Position numbers and translations under genes: made by a program. Below are positions 8,119 to 18,000 of a DNA stretch of 64,000 bases, piece by piece; positions within the stretch are counted from its first letter, which is position 1; each line of letters opens with the position of its first letter. The notes under the pieces were generated by a model. The model was not told the origin of the DNA. It saw only the letters and a list, made by a program, of their open reading frames with translations, and ran no database searches. The DNA is taken from assembly GCA_035487295.1 (NCBI GenBank), contig DATHMH010000015.1, positions 297,793-361,792 of the forward strand. The letters are read 5' to 3'. Source of the DNA: QIAW01 sp035487295 (GTDB lineage Bacteria; Acidobacteriota; Terriglobia; Terriglobales; Acidobacteriaceae).

Positions 8119-9642
8119 ATGGATCGAAATGAAGCCTTTTCTACACCAGATGTCGCGCCTCTTTCCGAGGCCAAACGCAAGTTGCTGGAAAAATATCTTC
8201 GTGAGGGCGGCGCGGTAGCAGCTCGCGAATCGGTAATCACTCGGCGGCCTTCTGCTGAGCCTGCACCTCTTTCTCTGTCTCAAGAACAGCTTTGGTTGCG
8301 AGAGCGAGGCACACACGGCATCCCTCCGCTTTACAACGAATGCGTGGTTCTTCGCATGTCAGGTCCTCTCGACGTTCCTGTGTTGGAACACGGTTTCGCC
8401 GAGATCATCCGGCGGCACGAAATCTGGCGAACCAGCTATGTCACCAGCAATGGCCAACCTGTCCAATTCGTGCACCCGGCTTCGGACGAATTCCGTTTGC
8501 AGCTTCTTGATTTGCGAAGTTTGCCCACCAGTGCAAGGCGCGAGGCGGAAGCCCAGCGAGTGATTGGCGATATGGTGCGCCAACCGTTCGATTTGAAAGA
8601 AGGTCCATTGCTGCGGGCCAGATTGGTCAGGATGGATGACTCCGAACACCGGCTCTTTTTGTGCGCGCACCTGAGTATCGTGGACGGAGTTTCCGTGTAC
8701 CAGGTGTTTCCCTCGGAACTGGCAACTCTCTACAGCGCCTATGCTTCCGGCCGTCCCTCGCCTCTTCCTCCTTTGACTGTCCAGTTTGGCGATTACGCTT
8801 ACTGGCAGCGCCAATGGTTGCAAGGAAGGGAAATGGCCGAACAAGTCGCCTATTGGCGGAAGCAGCTTGCAGGGCAGCTTCCCGCCCTGAACTGGCCCAC
8901 CGGGCGCACGCGGCCGGCCAGGGAGACATTTCGCGGAACGATACGCTCTTTTGCCTTCCCCAAATATCTCGGAGAAGCCGTGAAAGCACTGGGCAAACAA
9001 GAAGGCGTTACTTTATTCATGACCCTGCTGGCGGCTTTTGTGGCATTGCTGCATCGCTACACGGAGCAGGAAGATATCATTGTCGGCACGCCTTCGCCGG
9101 CTGGCCGTAAACGATCTGAAGTGCAAAAGCTGCTGGGTTACTTCCTCAACCCGGTTGCGCTTCGCTTTGATCTGGCGGGAAAGCCGAGCTTTCGTGAGCT
9201 GTTGCGGCGGACGCAGAGAGCAACTCTCGAAGCCATCTCGAATGATGATGTGCCGATGGAGACCCTGGCCCAGGAATTAAAACTGAAACCCGATGCCAGC
9301 CGCAATCCGTTTTTCACTGTGGCAATTTCACTTCAGCCGCCGATGCCCCAACTCGACATGGAGTGGAGCGTGACTTCCATGGATATTGAGAGCGGTGGAG
9401 CGCCTTGGGATTTGTACGTTGCCTTCATCGAGAGGACGGAAGGAATCATGGGCCGTGTTCAATACAATACCGACCTGTTCGAACCCGAAACCATTACCCG
9501 CATGTTGGAGCACTTTCAACGATTGCTGAAGAACGTGAGCGCGAATCCAACGCAACGTCTCTCCGAAGTGAAATTTCTCTCAAGCCGCGACCGGCTGCCT
9601 TCCTCCAACGGAGCAGAAGGACGTCTCCGGAATTTTGCATAA
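8119..9642 (+). CDS. Free-standing NRPS condensation-type domain with altered active site
   Basis: 507 aa from ATG 8119 (AAAGGA 8 nt upstream). GTG 8080, preceded by AGGAG, would add 13 residues. The N-terminus has the LSEAKRKLLEKYL helix seen at the start of many C-domain proteins, then the C-domain fold (PLSLSQEQLWL, HEIWRTSY, PFDLKEGPLLRARL, FGDYAYWQRQW, VGTPSPAGRKRSE, NPVALRFDL). The active-site motif HHxxxDG reads His184-Leu-Ser-Ile-Val-Asp-Gly, so the second, catalytic His is Leu. It is a paralogue of the C domain in the next gene. It may be a weak condensation enzyme, or a recruitment domain for the adjacent P450, like X or interface domains in other systems. Confidence 0.88.
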   Translation: MDRNEAFSTPDVAPLSEAKRKLLEKYLREGGAVAARESVITRRPSAEPAPLSLSQEQLWLRERGTHGIPPLYNECVVLRMSGPLDVPVLEHGFAEIIRRHEIWRTSYVTSNGQPVQFVHPASDEFRLQLLDLRSLPTSARREAEAQRVIGDMVRQPFDLKEGPLLRARLVRMDDSEHRLFLCAHLSIVDGVSVYQVFPSELATLYSAYASGRPSPLPPLTVQFGDYAYWQRQWLQGREMAEQVAYWRKQLAGQLPALNWPTGRTRPARETFRGTIRSFAFPKYLGEAVKALGKQEGVTLFMTLLAAFVALLHRYTEQEDIIVGTPSPAGRKRSEVQKLLGYFLNPVALRFDLAGKPSFRELLRRTQRATLEAISNDDVPMETLAQELKLKPDASRNPFFTVAISLQPPMPQLDMEWSVTSMDIESGGAPWDLYVAFIERTEGIMGRVQYNTDLFEPETITRMLEHFQRLLKNVSANPTQRLSEVKFLSSRDRLPSSNGAEGRLRNFA

Positions 9643-9748
9643 GCCGGTCACGCGTTATTTCCACGATATCGCATCATCATAACGACGCGATGCCTGGGCA
9701 TGTTCAAAAATCTAAATTTTCTGGAACTGGTGAAATAGCGGACTCAAA

Positions 9749-12700
9749 ATGATGAACGAAACAACAATCAGTCAGCATGAGGGCCAAAGGAAGTCTCAGG
9801 AGCTTTCCGAGGCTAAGCGCCGCCTTCTTGAAAAATATTTAAACGGAGGACCCGGAAACAATATTGCGAATGAGGCCCACGTCAGCCCTCGTCCAATGGC
9901 AAGACCGGCGCCGCTCTCTTTTTCTCAACAGCAGGTATGGTTGCATGGGCAGATGGCAGGCGATGTTCCGTTCTACAACGAACCCGTAACCATCTACAGG
10001 CACGGCCCCCTGGATGTGGCTGTGCTGGAGCGGTGTCTGCTTGAAATCATTCGCCGTCATGAGATCTGGCGCACAACATTTGATGTTGTGGCCGGCGAGC
10101 CGGTGCAGATTGTTCATGCGGCTCCAAATAAATTTTCTCTGCCGGTAGTTGATTTGCGTGAGTTTCCTGAAGCCGAACGTCCGACTGAGGCCGTGCGTTT
10201 GGCCACCGTGGATGCCCGGCGTCCTTTCGATTTGAAAACTGGTCCCTTGTTGCGTGCGTTGCTTGTGCGAACGGACGATGAAGAACACCGCCTTTACCTT
10301 ACCGTCCACCAAATTGCCTTCGACGCGACTACGGTTTATCGGGTACTGCTTCCCGAACTGACCATGCTCTACGATGCCTTTGTCGCCGGCAAGCCTTCGC
10401 CATTGCCGGAGCTTCGCATTCAATATGCAGACTTCGCTTATTGGCAGCGGAAACAACTAACGCCAAAAGCCTGGTCAGAATATCTGGCCTACTGGCGCAC
10501 GCAGTTGGCAGGAGAGCTTCCGGTGCTATCGTGGCCCAGTGACCGTCCGCGTCCATCCATCGAAACTCATCGTGGCGCAATTCAAAAGTTCGTTCTTCCC
10601 CCAAGTCTGGTTCAAACGCTCAGAGAGCTTAGCCAACAGCAGGGAACTTCGTTCTATATGACTTTGCTGGCGGGCATAGCCGCGTTGCTGTATCGCTATA
10701 CAGGACAGGAAGACATTGTTCTGGGCACCTTCAGCGGCGGCCGCAAGTTGGCCGAACTCGAGCCCCTGCTGGGTTATTTTGTGAATCCCCTGGCGTTGCG
10801 CGTCAATCTTTCGGGTAATCCAACATTCCGCGAGCTACAGTCGCGTGTGCGAGGCGTGGTTCTGGATGCGCTCGCTCATGAAGATGTCCCCTTTGTCCAG
10901 GTCGTAAAAGAGATTCAACACCGGCCGGACCCCGGCCGTAATCCTCTGTTCCAGGTGGTGCTTTCGCAGCAGCCGAAGCTGCCCGCCCTCGCTCCAGGCT
11001 GGGGATTGGCGACGGAAGAAATCTGTAATGGCGGTTCAAAGCTCGATCTGGTGATCGTGGTGGATGATCGCGGAGAGAGTGTCTTCGGTCCTATTATTTA
11101 CAATCCTGACCTGTTCGATGCCGCCACCATTGCCCGAATGATTGGACATTGGCAGACGCTGCTTGCAACCGCGGCCGCCGATCCGGAAAAGCATCTCGCA
11201 GATTTGCCCGTCTTGACCCCAGCCGAACAAAATCAGATTTTGTTGGACTGGAACAATACGCAAACGGAATATGCCAGGAATCTCTGCCTGCCTGAACTGA
11301 TTGAAGCTCAGGTGGAGCGAACCCCAGATGCCACCGCACTCGTGCACGAACAGCAGGAACTCAGCTATCGCGAACTGAACACCCGCGCCAACCAGTTGGC
11401 GCATCATCTTCGCAAATTAGGCGTTGGCCCAGAAGTGCTGGTTGGCATTTGCTTGGAGCGGTCCATGGAGATGGTCGTCGGGTTGTTGGCCATTCTGAAA
11501 GCTGGCGGAGCTTACGTTCCGCTTGATCCGGCTTATCCCAAAGCACGGCTCACGTTCATGATCGAGGATTCCAGTCTGCATTTCTTAATTACGCAGCAAT
11601 CCTTGGCTGCTCAATGGACCGATTATGCAGGCAAGCTCATCTGTATGGACCAGGATTGGCCGGCAATTTCCCAGGAGAGCAACGAAAATCCATCTGCTGG
11701 TGCTGAGCCGCAAAATTTGGCGTATGTGATCTACACATCGGGATCAACAGGCCGGCCTAAAGGAGTTCAGATTTGCCACCGCGCTCTCGTCAACTTTCTG
11801 ACTTCAATGCGATCTCAGCCAGGGCTCACACAGCATAATTCCTTGCTGGCGGTTACCACCATATCGTTTGACATCGCGGGGCTTGAACTTTATTTGCCGC
11901 TCACCGTGGGCGCCCGTTGCGTGCTTGCCAGCCGTGAGGCCTCCGCCGATGGAGAACAGCTATGGAGAATGCTGGAAGATCACGACATCACCATAATGCA
12001 AGCGACACCTTCCACCTGGAGATTATTGCTTGAGTCCGGGTGGCAGGGGAAAACGAACCTCAAGATTCTATGCGGCGGCGAGGCCATCTCCCGTGAACTG
12101 GCTGGAGAATTAATCACCAAGGCGTCCTCGCTCTGGAATATGTATGGCCCGACAGAAACTACAATCTGGTCAACAGTTCATCCCATTACTTCGCTCGAAG
12201 GCCCCATTCTTATCGGCCGTCCCATTGCAAATACGGAAACATACGTGCTCGGGCGCAACCTGCAGCCGGCGCCAATCGGCGTGATCGGAGAGCTATATAT
12301 AGGCGGCGAAGGCCTGGCGCGGGGTTACCTGAATCGTCCTGAATTGGATGCTGAGAAGTTCATCGCAAATCCCTTCAGCGCCGAACCGGGCGCCCGTCTT
12401 TACAAAACCGGCGACTTGGCACGATATCGAGCCGATGGAAACATTGAATGCCTCGGGCGGGTGGATAACCAGGTAAAAGTTCGTGGATACCGAATTGAAC
12501 TGGGCGAAATCGAGTCTGTGCTGCGCGAGCATCCGGCGGTTTCCGATGCGTGTGTGGTTGTTCGAGAAGATCTCCCCGGCGGTCCGGGCTTGGTTGGTTA
12601 TGTCGTAGCAGCGCAGGAACAGTCCTTCAAACTTGATGAAGTCCGCAATTTCTTGAAAGAGAAATTACCGAGCCACATGGTCCCAATTCTTTGCTCGATT

Positions 12701-13030
12701 GAAAAGTTTCCACTAACCCCGAATGGCAAGCTGGACCGGCGTGCGCTTCCTGCTCCCGAAAATGTCGAGCTGGGCCAGGAAGAGGCCATTGAGGAACTTC
12801 GTGATCCCATCGAACAGATGCTGGCGGAAATATGGACTGACATCCTGAAAGTCCAACGGGTGAGTGTCTACGACAATTTCTTTGATTTGGGAGGACATTC
12901 ATTATTGGCCACCCAGGTCGTGAGCCGGCTGGAGAAGGATCTGGGCTTGCGCATGAAACCGAAAGAACTCGCATTCCAAACCCTGGGGCAGTTCGCGGCA
13001 AGCTGCCGGGAACGGTTGCTGAGCCAATGA
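9749..13030 (+). CDS. NRPS module C-A-PCP (predicted Gly-activating)
   Basis: 1093 aa. Residues 1-480 are an N-terminal LSEAKRRLLEKYL helix and a condensation domain. The adenylation domain (about 490-1000) shows YTSGSTGRPKGVQI, MYGPTETTIW, YKTGDLARY, GRVDNQVKVRGYRIE and NGKLDRRALP. The PCP domain has LGGHS with Ser1051. The condensation motif HHxxxDG reads His187-Gln-Ile-Ala-Phe-Asp-Ala, so both the second His and the Gly are changed. The adenylation pocket reads by eye D-I-L-Q-L-G-M-I-W-K, very close to known glycine codes. There is no thioesterase or reductase domain, so release must come from elsewhere, possibly the hydrolases that follow. The stop overlaps the next start (ATGA). Confidence 0.93.
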   Translation: MMNETTISQHEGQRKSQELSEAKRRLLEKYLNGGPGNNIANEAHVSPRPMARPAPLSFSQQQVWLHGQMAGDVPFYNEPVTIYRHGPLDVAVLERCLLEIIRRHEIWRTTFDVVAGEPVQIVHAAPNKFSLPVVDLREFPEAERPTEAVRLATVDARRPFDLKTGPLLRALLVRTDDEEHRLYLTVHQIAFDATTVYRVLLPELTMLYDAFVAGKPSPLPELRIQYADFAYWQRKQLTPKAWSEYLAYWRTQLAGELPVLSWPSDRPRPSIETHRGAIQKFVLPPSLVQTLRELSQQQGTSFYMTLLAGIAALLYRYTGQEDIVLGTFSGGRKLAELEPLLGYFVNPLALRVNLSGNPTFRELQSRVRGVVLDALAHEDVPFVQVVKEIQHRPDPGRNPLFQVVLSQQPKLPALAPGWGLATEEICNGGSKLDLVIVVDDRGESVFGPIIYNPDLFDAATIARMIGHWQTLLATAAADPEKHLADLPVLTPAEQNQILLDWNNTQTEYARNLCLPELIEAQVERTPDATALVHEQQELSYRELNTRANQLAHHLRKLGVGPEVLVGICLERSMEMVVGLLAILKAGGAYVPLDPAYPKARLTFMIEDSSLHFLITQQSLAAQWTDYAGKLICMDQDWPAISQESNENPSAGAEPQNLAYVIYTSGSTGRPKGVQICHRALVNFLTSMRSQPGLTQHNSLLAVTTISFDIAGLELYLPLTVGARCVLASREASADGEQLWRMLEDHDITIMQATPSTWRLLLESGWQGKTNLKILCGGEAISRELAGELITKASSLWNMYGPTETTIWSTVHPITSLEGPILIGRPIANTETYVLGRNLQPAPIGVIGELYIGGEGLARGYLNRPELDAEKFIANPFSAEPGARLYKTGDLARYRADGNIECLGRVDNQVKVRGYRIELGEIESVLREHPAVSDACVVVREDLPGGPGLVGYVVAAQEQSFKLDEVRNFLKEKLPSHMVPILCSIEKFPLTPNGKLDRRALPAPENVELGQEEAIEELRDPIEQMLAEIWTDILKVQRVSVYDNFFDLGGHSLLATQVVSRLEKDLGLRMKPKELAFQTLGQFAASCRERLLSQ

Positions 13031-13836
13031 ATCCTGTAAGGCCCATTCTGCCTTTTTATTTCGGCTCGCCTGACAAGCGGCTCTTCGGATGCTTCCATCA
13101 GCCGCCGCCAGGGCGCAAACGCAAATGTGCGGTTTTGATCTGTCAGCCTGTCGGACACGAATATATCAACTCTCACCGCGCTCTGCGGCAGTTGGCCGCC
13201 CGCCTCGCAGATGTCGGCTTCCCGGTTTTGCGCTTTGACTATTACGGCTGTGGCGATTCCTCAGGCGATGCCGAAGAGGGAAGAATTCCACAATGGCTGG
13301 AAGATGTTTCCGCGGCTATTTCCGAAATCCGGCAGAGAACAGGTCTGGCCCAGCTCTGCCTGGTTGGACTTCGGCTGGGTGGAGCTTTATCGACGTTGGC
13401 CGGCGTCCAATGCGGTGATGTGGAGAGCATGGTTCTCTGGGACCCAGTCGTAAACGGCAAGAGCTATTTCGAAAATCTACTCTTCCTGCAGAAAGAAATG
13501 CTGCGTTTCCGTCCCAGGCCCAAAGGCGATCGCAAATCCCGAGGCCACATTGATGTTCTTGGCTTCCCCGTATCGCATTTTCTCTATAACGAACTTGCAA
13601 AAATAAATCTTCTGAGCATCGCTGAAAAACCGGCAAAGAATGTGTTGCTCATCCAAAGCAATCAAGCGGCCGGCGACGACAGTTTGAAAAATCACCTGGG
13701 CCGAACCGAGGCCCGCCTGGAATACCAGCGCCTCGATGCCCCCGAGATTTGGCTGCCCACAACCGATGGCAGTTTGCTGGTGCCCGGCCAGGTATTGCAA
13801 TCGGTGGTCTCCTGGGCTTGCGGCGCTCACCCATGA
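13027..13836 (+). CDS. Alpha/beta hydrolase-like protein lacking the nucleophile (exosortase-associated hydrolase 2-like)
   Basis: 269 aa. The fold is recognisable from VLICQPVGHEYINSH, LRFDYYGCGDSSG and LVGLRLGGALS, but the GxSxG nucleophile position is Arg116 (G-L-R-L-G) and no clear catalytic His is seen near the C-terminus. From memory, this GLRLG variant is typical of the hydrolase-2 family that accompanies exosortase A polysaccharide systems, usually paired with a hydrolase 1. No exosortase is in this window. The ATGA overlaps with the NRPS gene before it and the hydrolase after it suggest tight coupling. Catalysis is doubtful; it may bind or help release a PCP-bound product. Confidence 0.8.
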   Translation: MNPVRPILPFYFGSPDKRLFGCFHQPPPGRKRKCAVLICQPVGHEYINSHRALRQLAARLADVGFPVLRFDYYGCGDSSGDAEEGRIPQWLEDVSAAISEIRQRTGLAQLCLVGLRLGGALSTLAGVQCGDVESMVLWDPVVNGKSYFENLLFLQKEMLRFRPRPKGDRKSRGHIDVLGFPVSHFLYNELAKINLLSIAEKPAKNVLLIQSNQAAGDDSLKNHLGRTEARLEYQRLDAPEIWLPTTDGSLLVPGQVLQSVVSWACGAHP

Positions 13837-14801
13837 AAAACGTACTCATGCAAAAAACACCGGTGAAAGAAGAAGCAGTTCTTTTTGGGGAAAAGAAGTC
13901 TTTGGCAGGCATCGTGACCTATCCGCCAGGTGTAATCGACCGTTGGCTCAGGCCCACCGTGATCCTGCTTAATCCGGGTATCGTGCATCGTGTCGGACCG
14001 GGGCGCATCTACGTCAAAATTGCGCGCGCACTGGCCGCGATTGGCTACGTGGTCCTTCGTTTTGATTTTTCCGGGATTGGCGACAGTGCGGTGCGTTATG
14101 ACAACCTTCGTTTCGAAAAAAGCGCTGTAAGCGAAACTCAGGCCGCCATGGAATTTATGAAGGCGACAAGAGGCAGCGAATGTTTTGTCCTTCTGGGTGG
14201 ATGTTCCGGGGCGCAAATTTCATTCGACACAGCTTGCTGCGACCCACGGACCATCGGAGCAATCCTCATTAATTATCCTGTCATTGAAGATGAAGACGAC
14301 AGCGCCGATGCTGATCTGAAACACCGCAGAGCGGCCCACTACTATTGGAATTTCGCCCTCTTCAATCGAAAGAGCTGGGGCAAGCTATTCAGCGGAAGGG
14401 CCAACTATCGGCAGCTTATGGGAGCTTTGAAAGCGGAGGCCAGGCGGCGATTTGCGCCACCGAAAAAGGCGCCTCGCGAAGCCGCCCCTTTCCAGGCAAA
14501 TTTGCAGCGGTTGGCCGAACGCGATGTTCGCTTAACTTTTCTATGCTCGCAAGGCGATCCACTGCTCGATGAGTTGCGTGAAGCGGGAGGGAATGACTTC
14601 AGGCGCTTATGCGCTCTCGGGACGATTACATTGGATATCATTCCCCGCTCGGACCATACCTTCAGCTCCCTTGACGATCATGATCGGCTCCTGGACGTAA
14701 TTCTCAAACGAATTAAAGCCATGACTCCAGCCGGGAATGTCTCTCTCAACAAGCCTCAGATTATCCCTGGCGCGGAAGACAGGTCGGCTGTTGGGTTCTA
14801 G
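13833..14801 (+). CDS. Alpha/beta hydrolase with Cys nucleophile (exosortase-associated hydrolase 1-like)
   Basis: 322 aa from ATG 13833, whose ATGA overlaps the previous stop; the frame is open upstream, but this start is better supported. Motifs: VILLNPGIVHRVGPGR near the N-terminus (oxyanion region), LRFDFSGIGDS, and LLGGCSGAQISF, where the nucleophile elbow G-x-C-x-G places Cys124 in the active site. An Asp in CSQGDPLLDE and a His in RSDHTFSSLDDHD complete a likely Cys-Asp-His triad. A Cys in this position resembles exosortase-A hydrolase 1 proteins and dienelactone-hydrolase-like enzymes. It is the best candidate in the cassette for thioester cleavage or acyl transfer of the peptide product, by inference. 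Confidence 0.82.
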   Translation: MKNVLMQKTPVKEEAVLFGEKKSLAGIVTYPPGVIDRWLRPTVILLNPGIVHRVGPGRIYVKIARALAAIGYVVLRFDFSGIGDSAVRYDNLRFEKSAVSETQAAMEFMKATRGSECFVLLGGCSGAQISFDTACCDPRTIGAILINYPVIEDEDDSADADLKHRRAAHYYWNFALFNRKSWGKLFSGRANYRQLMGALKAEARRRFAPPKKAPREAAPFQANLQRLAERDVRLTFLCSQGDPLLDELREAGGNDFRRLCALGTITLDIIPRSDHTFSSLDDHDRLLDVILKRIKAMTPAGNVSLNKPQIIPGAEDRSAVGF

Positions 14802-14844
14802 AGAAATTATGCCCTATCGCGTCGCTTGCGACGAACGGTGGGAG

Positions 14845-14863
14845 CCCCGGCTTTTAGCCGGGG
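14845..14863. repeat. GC-rich palindromic hairpin (REP-like)
   Basis: CCCCGGCT-TTT-AGCCGGGG is a perfect 8-bp stem with a 3-nt loop in the 235-nt gap after the hydrolase gene. No T-run follows, so it is not a clear intrinsic terminator. A related hairpin lies at 35125-35151. I take it as a dispersed repeat of this genome. Confidence 0.6.
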
Positions 14864-15036
14864 ATAGGGTTGAAGGTTCTGGGCCCCAGCTTCTTTCGAG
14901 TAGGACATTATTTGAACAGGCATCCTCTGAGGGCTCAAGGTTTGGGAATATTCATAAACATACCCTGCCGAGTCACAAATTTTCATCGTGGCACATTGCC
15001 AATAAACCAAAACTAATTCACGGGTAACAAAGACAC

Positions 15037-18000
15037 ATGAATAACACATACAACGTTGTAGAAGCTTCTCCGGCACATCCGATGGCGGCATCCGCTGGTC
15101 ATATACAAGAACCGCAATTGCCAATATACGCAGGCTCTGTCACAGATGCGTCTCTCCGCAGGATTTATGAGCCACTCCCATCAGCGCTCCTGGAGGATGA
15201 GGTTAATTTTTACAATCAGTATTCCTGGTGTCTTAATGCTTTTCCCACTGTCCTTGAGGTAGTGGGTCATCTCAAAAAAGAACTGAATAAGTTAGATAGG
15301 GCCTTGGAACAGGCGCCGCAAGGCTGGCAGGCGTCTGAGGTGATCAACAATATTTTCCTGCTCTCCTGCGCCATTACAGACACAGTGGATGACTATCTTC
15401 TTGGCGATACATATGATTTTTCCAAAATTGGGAAAATCTTGCCTTTCGCCGGCTTTGGGGTGCGTATCGCGGCAAAGCTGCTCGACGGAAAAGCGAGGCT
15501 GCGCGCCGCATCATTATCCAGGCTGCTCCGCTGGAGGCAAACCTGGGGAGCTGCCATCACTGAATTTCTAAAATACTCGTTGGTAGCCGCGGTTCGGGAA
15601 CGCGATGTCCTTCTGCAACAACGCGATCTTTTGACGAGCTTGTTACCATCTCAGTTTCCTGGGCCTCTATGGTATCGCCGTCCCAAAATTCCCGCGTTCT
15701 TCCGCTCCCGGGACTTTGCGCCTCCTGATTGTCTTGAGTTGGGAGAAAAATTGTTCGCCGCATTCCCGGATAGGGAAAGACCCGCCATCGTCATCGGATT
15801 GCGCACCGCCGGCTCCTTTTTGGCGCCGTTACTGTGCGCCTATCTCAGCGATCGGCTTCAAGAGACCGATTGGGTAGCAATTCGCCCCAGGAAAGCCCTG
15901 GCCCCGTGGGAGCAGGCCGCGCTTGGCCGTGCTGCGCAAAAAAAAGCGCGGGCGCTGATTATTGATGAATCCATCCATTCCGGACAGACCCTCGCGCAAG
16001 CGGTCAATCTGCTTCGCCAGACGGGCTTTGCAGACGAAGATATAGTAGTACTGAATCCGGTAGAGCCGGCCTTCCCCCGCTGGAGGAACTCCCACGTCTT
16101 CCAGTCGCTGGCAAAGGTCAACATCATCACGCTGGAACCACCGGAGCGCCACAAGCAGCAATTGCTCGATTCCCGCGCCGTCGAAGGCCGATTAGAAGAA
16201 TATTTCAAAGCCCGGGGCTATGTCAGTACGCGAATTGCAGTCAATGAAGGTCCCGGCTCCGATCCTGATCCAAACATAAAAGAGTTGAACCTGAAATGGC
16301 AGCGCGAGTCTCCCGAGAGGGTGGATGTCCGCCTTAAGCGAATCTACGAAGTGCATTTGCGTGATGCTGCCGGTAAAAGCGAAGTCCGTTATGTGCTCGC
16401 AAAAAGTGTCGGCTGGGGATGGCTGGGGTACCACGCTTTTATAGCCGGCCAAAAACTGGAAGATCGTATTCCACCGGTATTAGGGTTGAGGGATGGAATC
16501 TTATATTCAGAATGGATTCCAGAAAGGGAAGACTCGCAAACCTTCGCTCAGGATCATGCAGGGGTGATTGCCACTGTGGCCTCCTATGTCGCGGCGCGCA
16601 CGCGAAACCTCACTTTTATAAACAATCCTACGCCCGATTTAGCCCGTGAAGGCCGTCACAAGGGCTTTGAAATATTGGCGAGTACCTTGTGCCGGGCTTA
16701 CAGCTCAAGAATTGTGGCCGCCTTGAAGCGTTCCCATATTCAGCAGCAACTCTCGCAGCAGGATTGCCCAGTTTTCGTCATGACAGACAGCAAAATGTCG
16801 CCGGAAGAGTGGATCTCTGTTGGAACCAGGTTGATGAAGGCAGATTTTGAACATCACAGCCAGGGCAAGAACGAGCTGGGAATGACCGATCCTGCTTACG
16901 ACCTCGCCGACGCAATCTTTCATTTTGGTTTTTCCCAAGAGGAATCTGCGCAACTGGTCCAAACCTATGTCAAAGAAAGCGGCGACATCAATGTAGAAGA
17001 TCGCCTTTATCTAAACAAGCTTCTGGCAGGCCTGTGGGCCCAAAACCTGGCGACCCTTGGCCTGCACAGTTCCCGGCTCCAACCTCGCAGGAATGAATTT
17101 CACCAGCAATATACCGCGGCCTGGAATTTTCTGATTCGCGCGACCGTCCAGGAGTGCGGCAAGTTAAGTCAACCTCCCCGTCAGCTTCGCTGGCAGACTC
17201 CTCTTGTCGTGACCGATATTGATGGTGTCCTCGACAGAATGGTCTTTGGTTTTCCCTCGACCACAGCCGCCGGCATCAAGGCGATCTCTCTGCTCCATTC
17301 CCACGGATTTGCAGTCGCTGTGAATACAGCGCGTACGCTGCACGAAGTGAAGCAATATTGCCGCGCTTACGGTTTTGCAGGAGGAGCAGCTGAATACGGA
17401 AGCATCGTCTGGGACGCTGTGAGCGACAGGGAACTGGTGTTGGTGAGCCCGGAATCGCAGCAACAATTGCAGCAGGCGCGGCGTGCTCTGCAGGCGATTC
17501 CTGGTGTGTTCTTGAACGACGATTACAAATCTTCTCTGCGCGCATATACCTACCAAAACGGACGGACAGCGCCGCTTCCTCCGCTGCTGGTGCAGGATTT
17601 GCTGGCCGGCCTGAAACTCGATCGCCTCCAGGTACACCAAACGGGCCTGGATACAGCCATTCTCGCCAAAGAGATCAACAAGGGCGCCGGCTTGCATGCT
17701 CTGCTGGGTCTTGTTGGATTGCCGGCCGATAACGTAATGGCGATTGGCGATTCCGAACCTGACTTGGCCATGTTTCGCGTTGCTCATCGCTCCTTCGCCC
17801 CGGGGAATGTCACTTGCCGCGGCGAGGCACGGCTGCTCGGCTGCCATATTGCTGATCATCTGTTTCAGCCCGGCCTGTTGCAAATTGCCAGAAAAATTGC
17901 TCATCCTCACGGGGGCACGTGCGACAATTGCCGGAGCGTAGAAGCGAGCTGGAGCAAGCACAGAGGACTGTTTGTTTCATTGCTGGAGACAGCTGATCAA

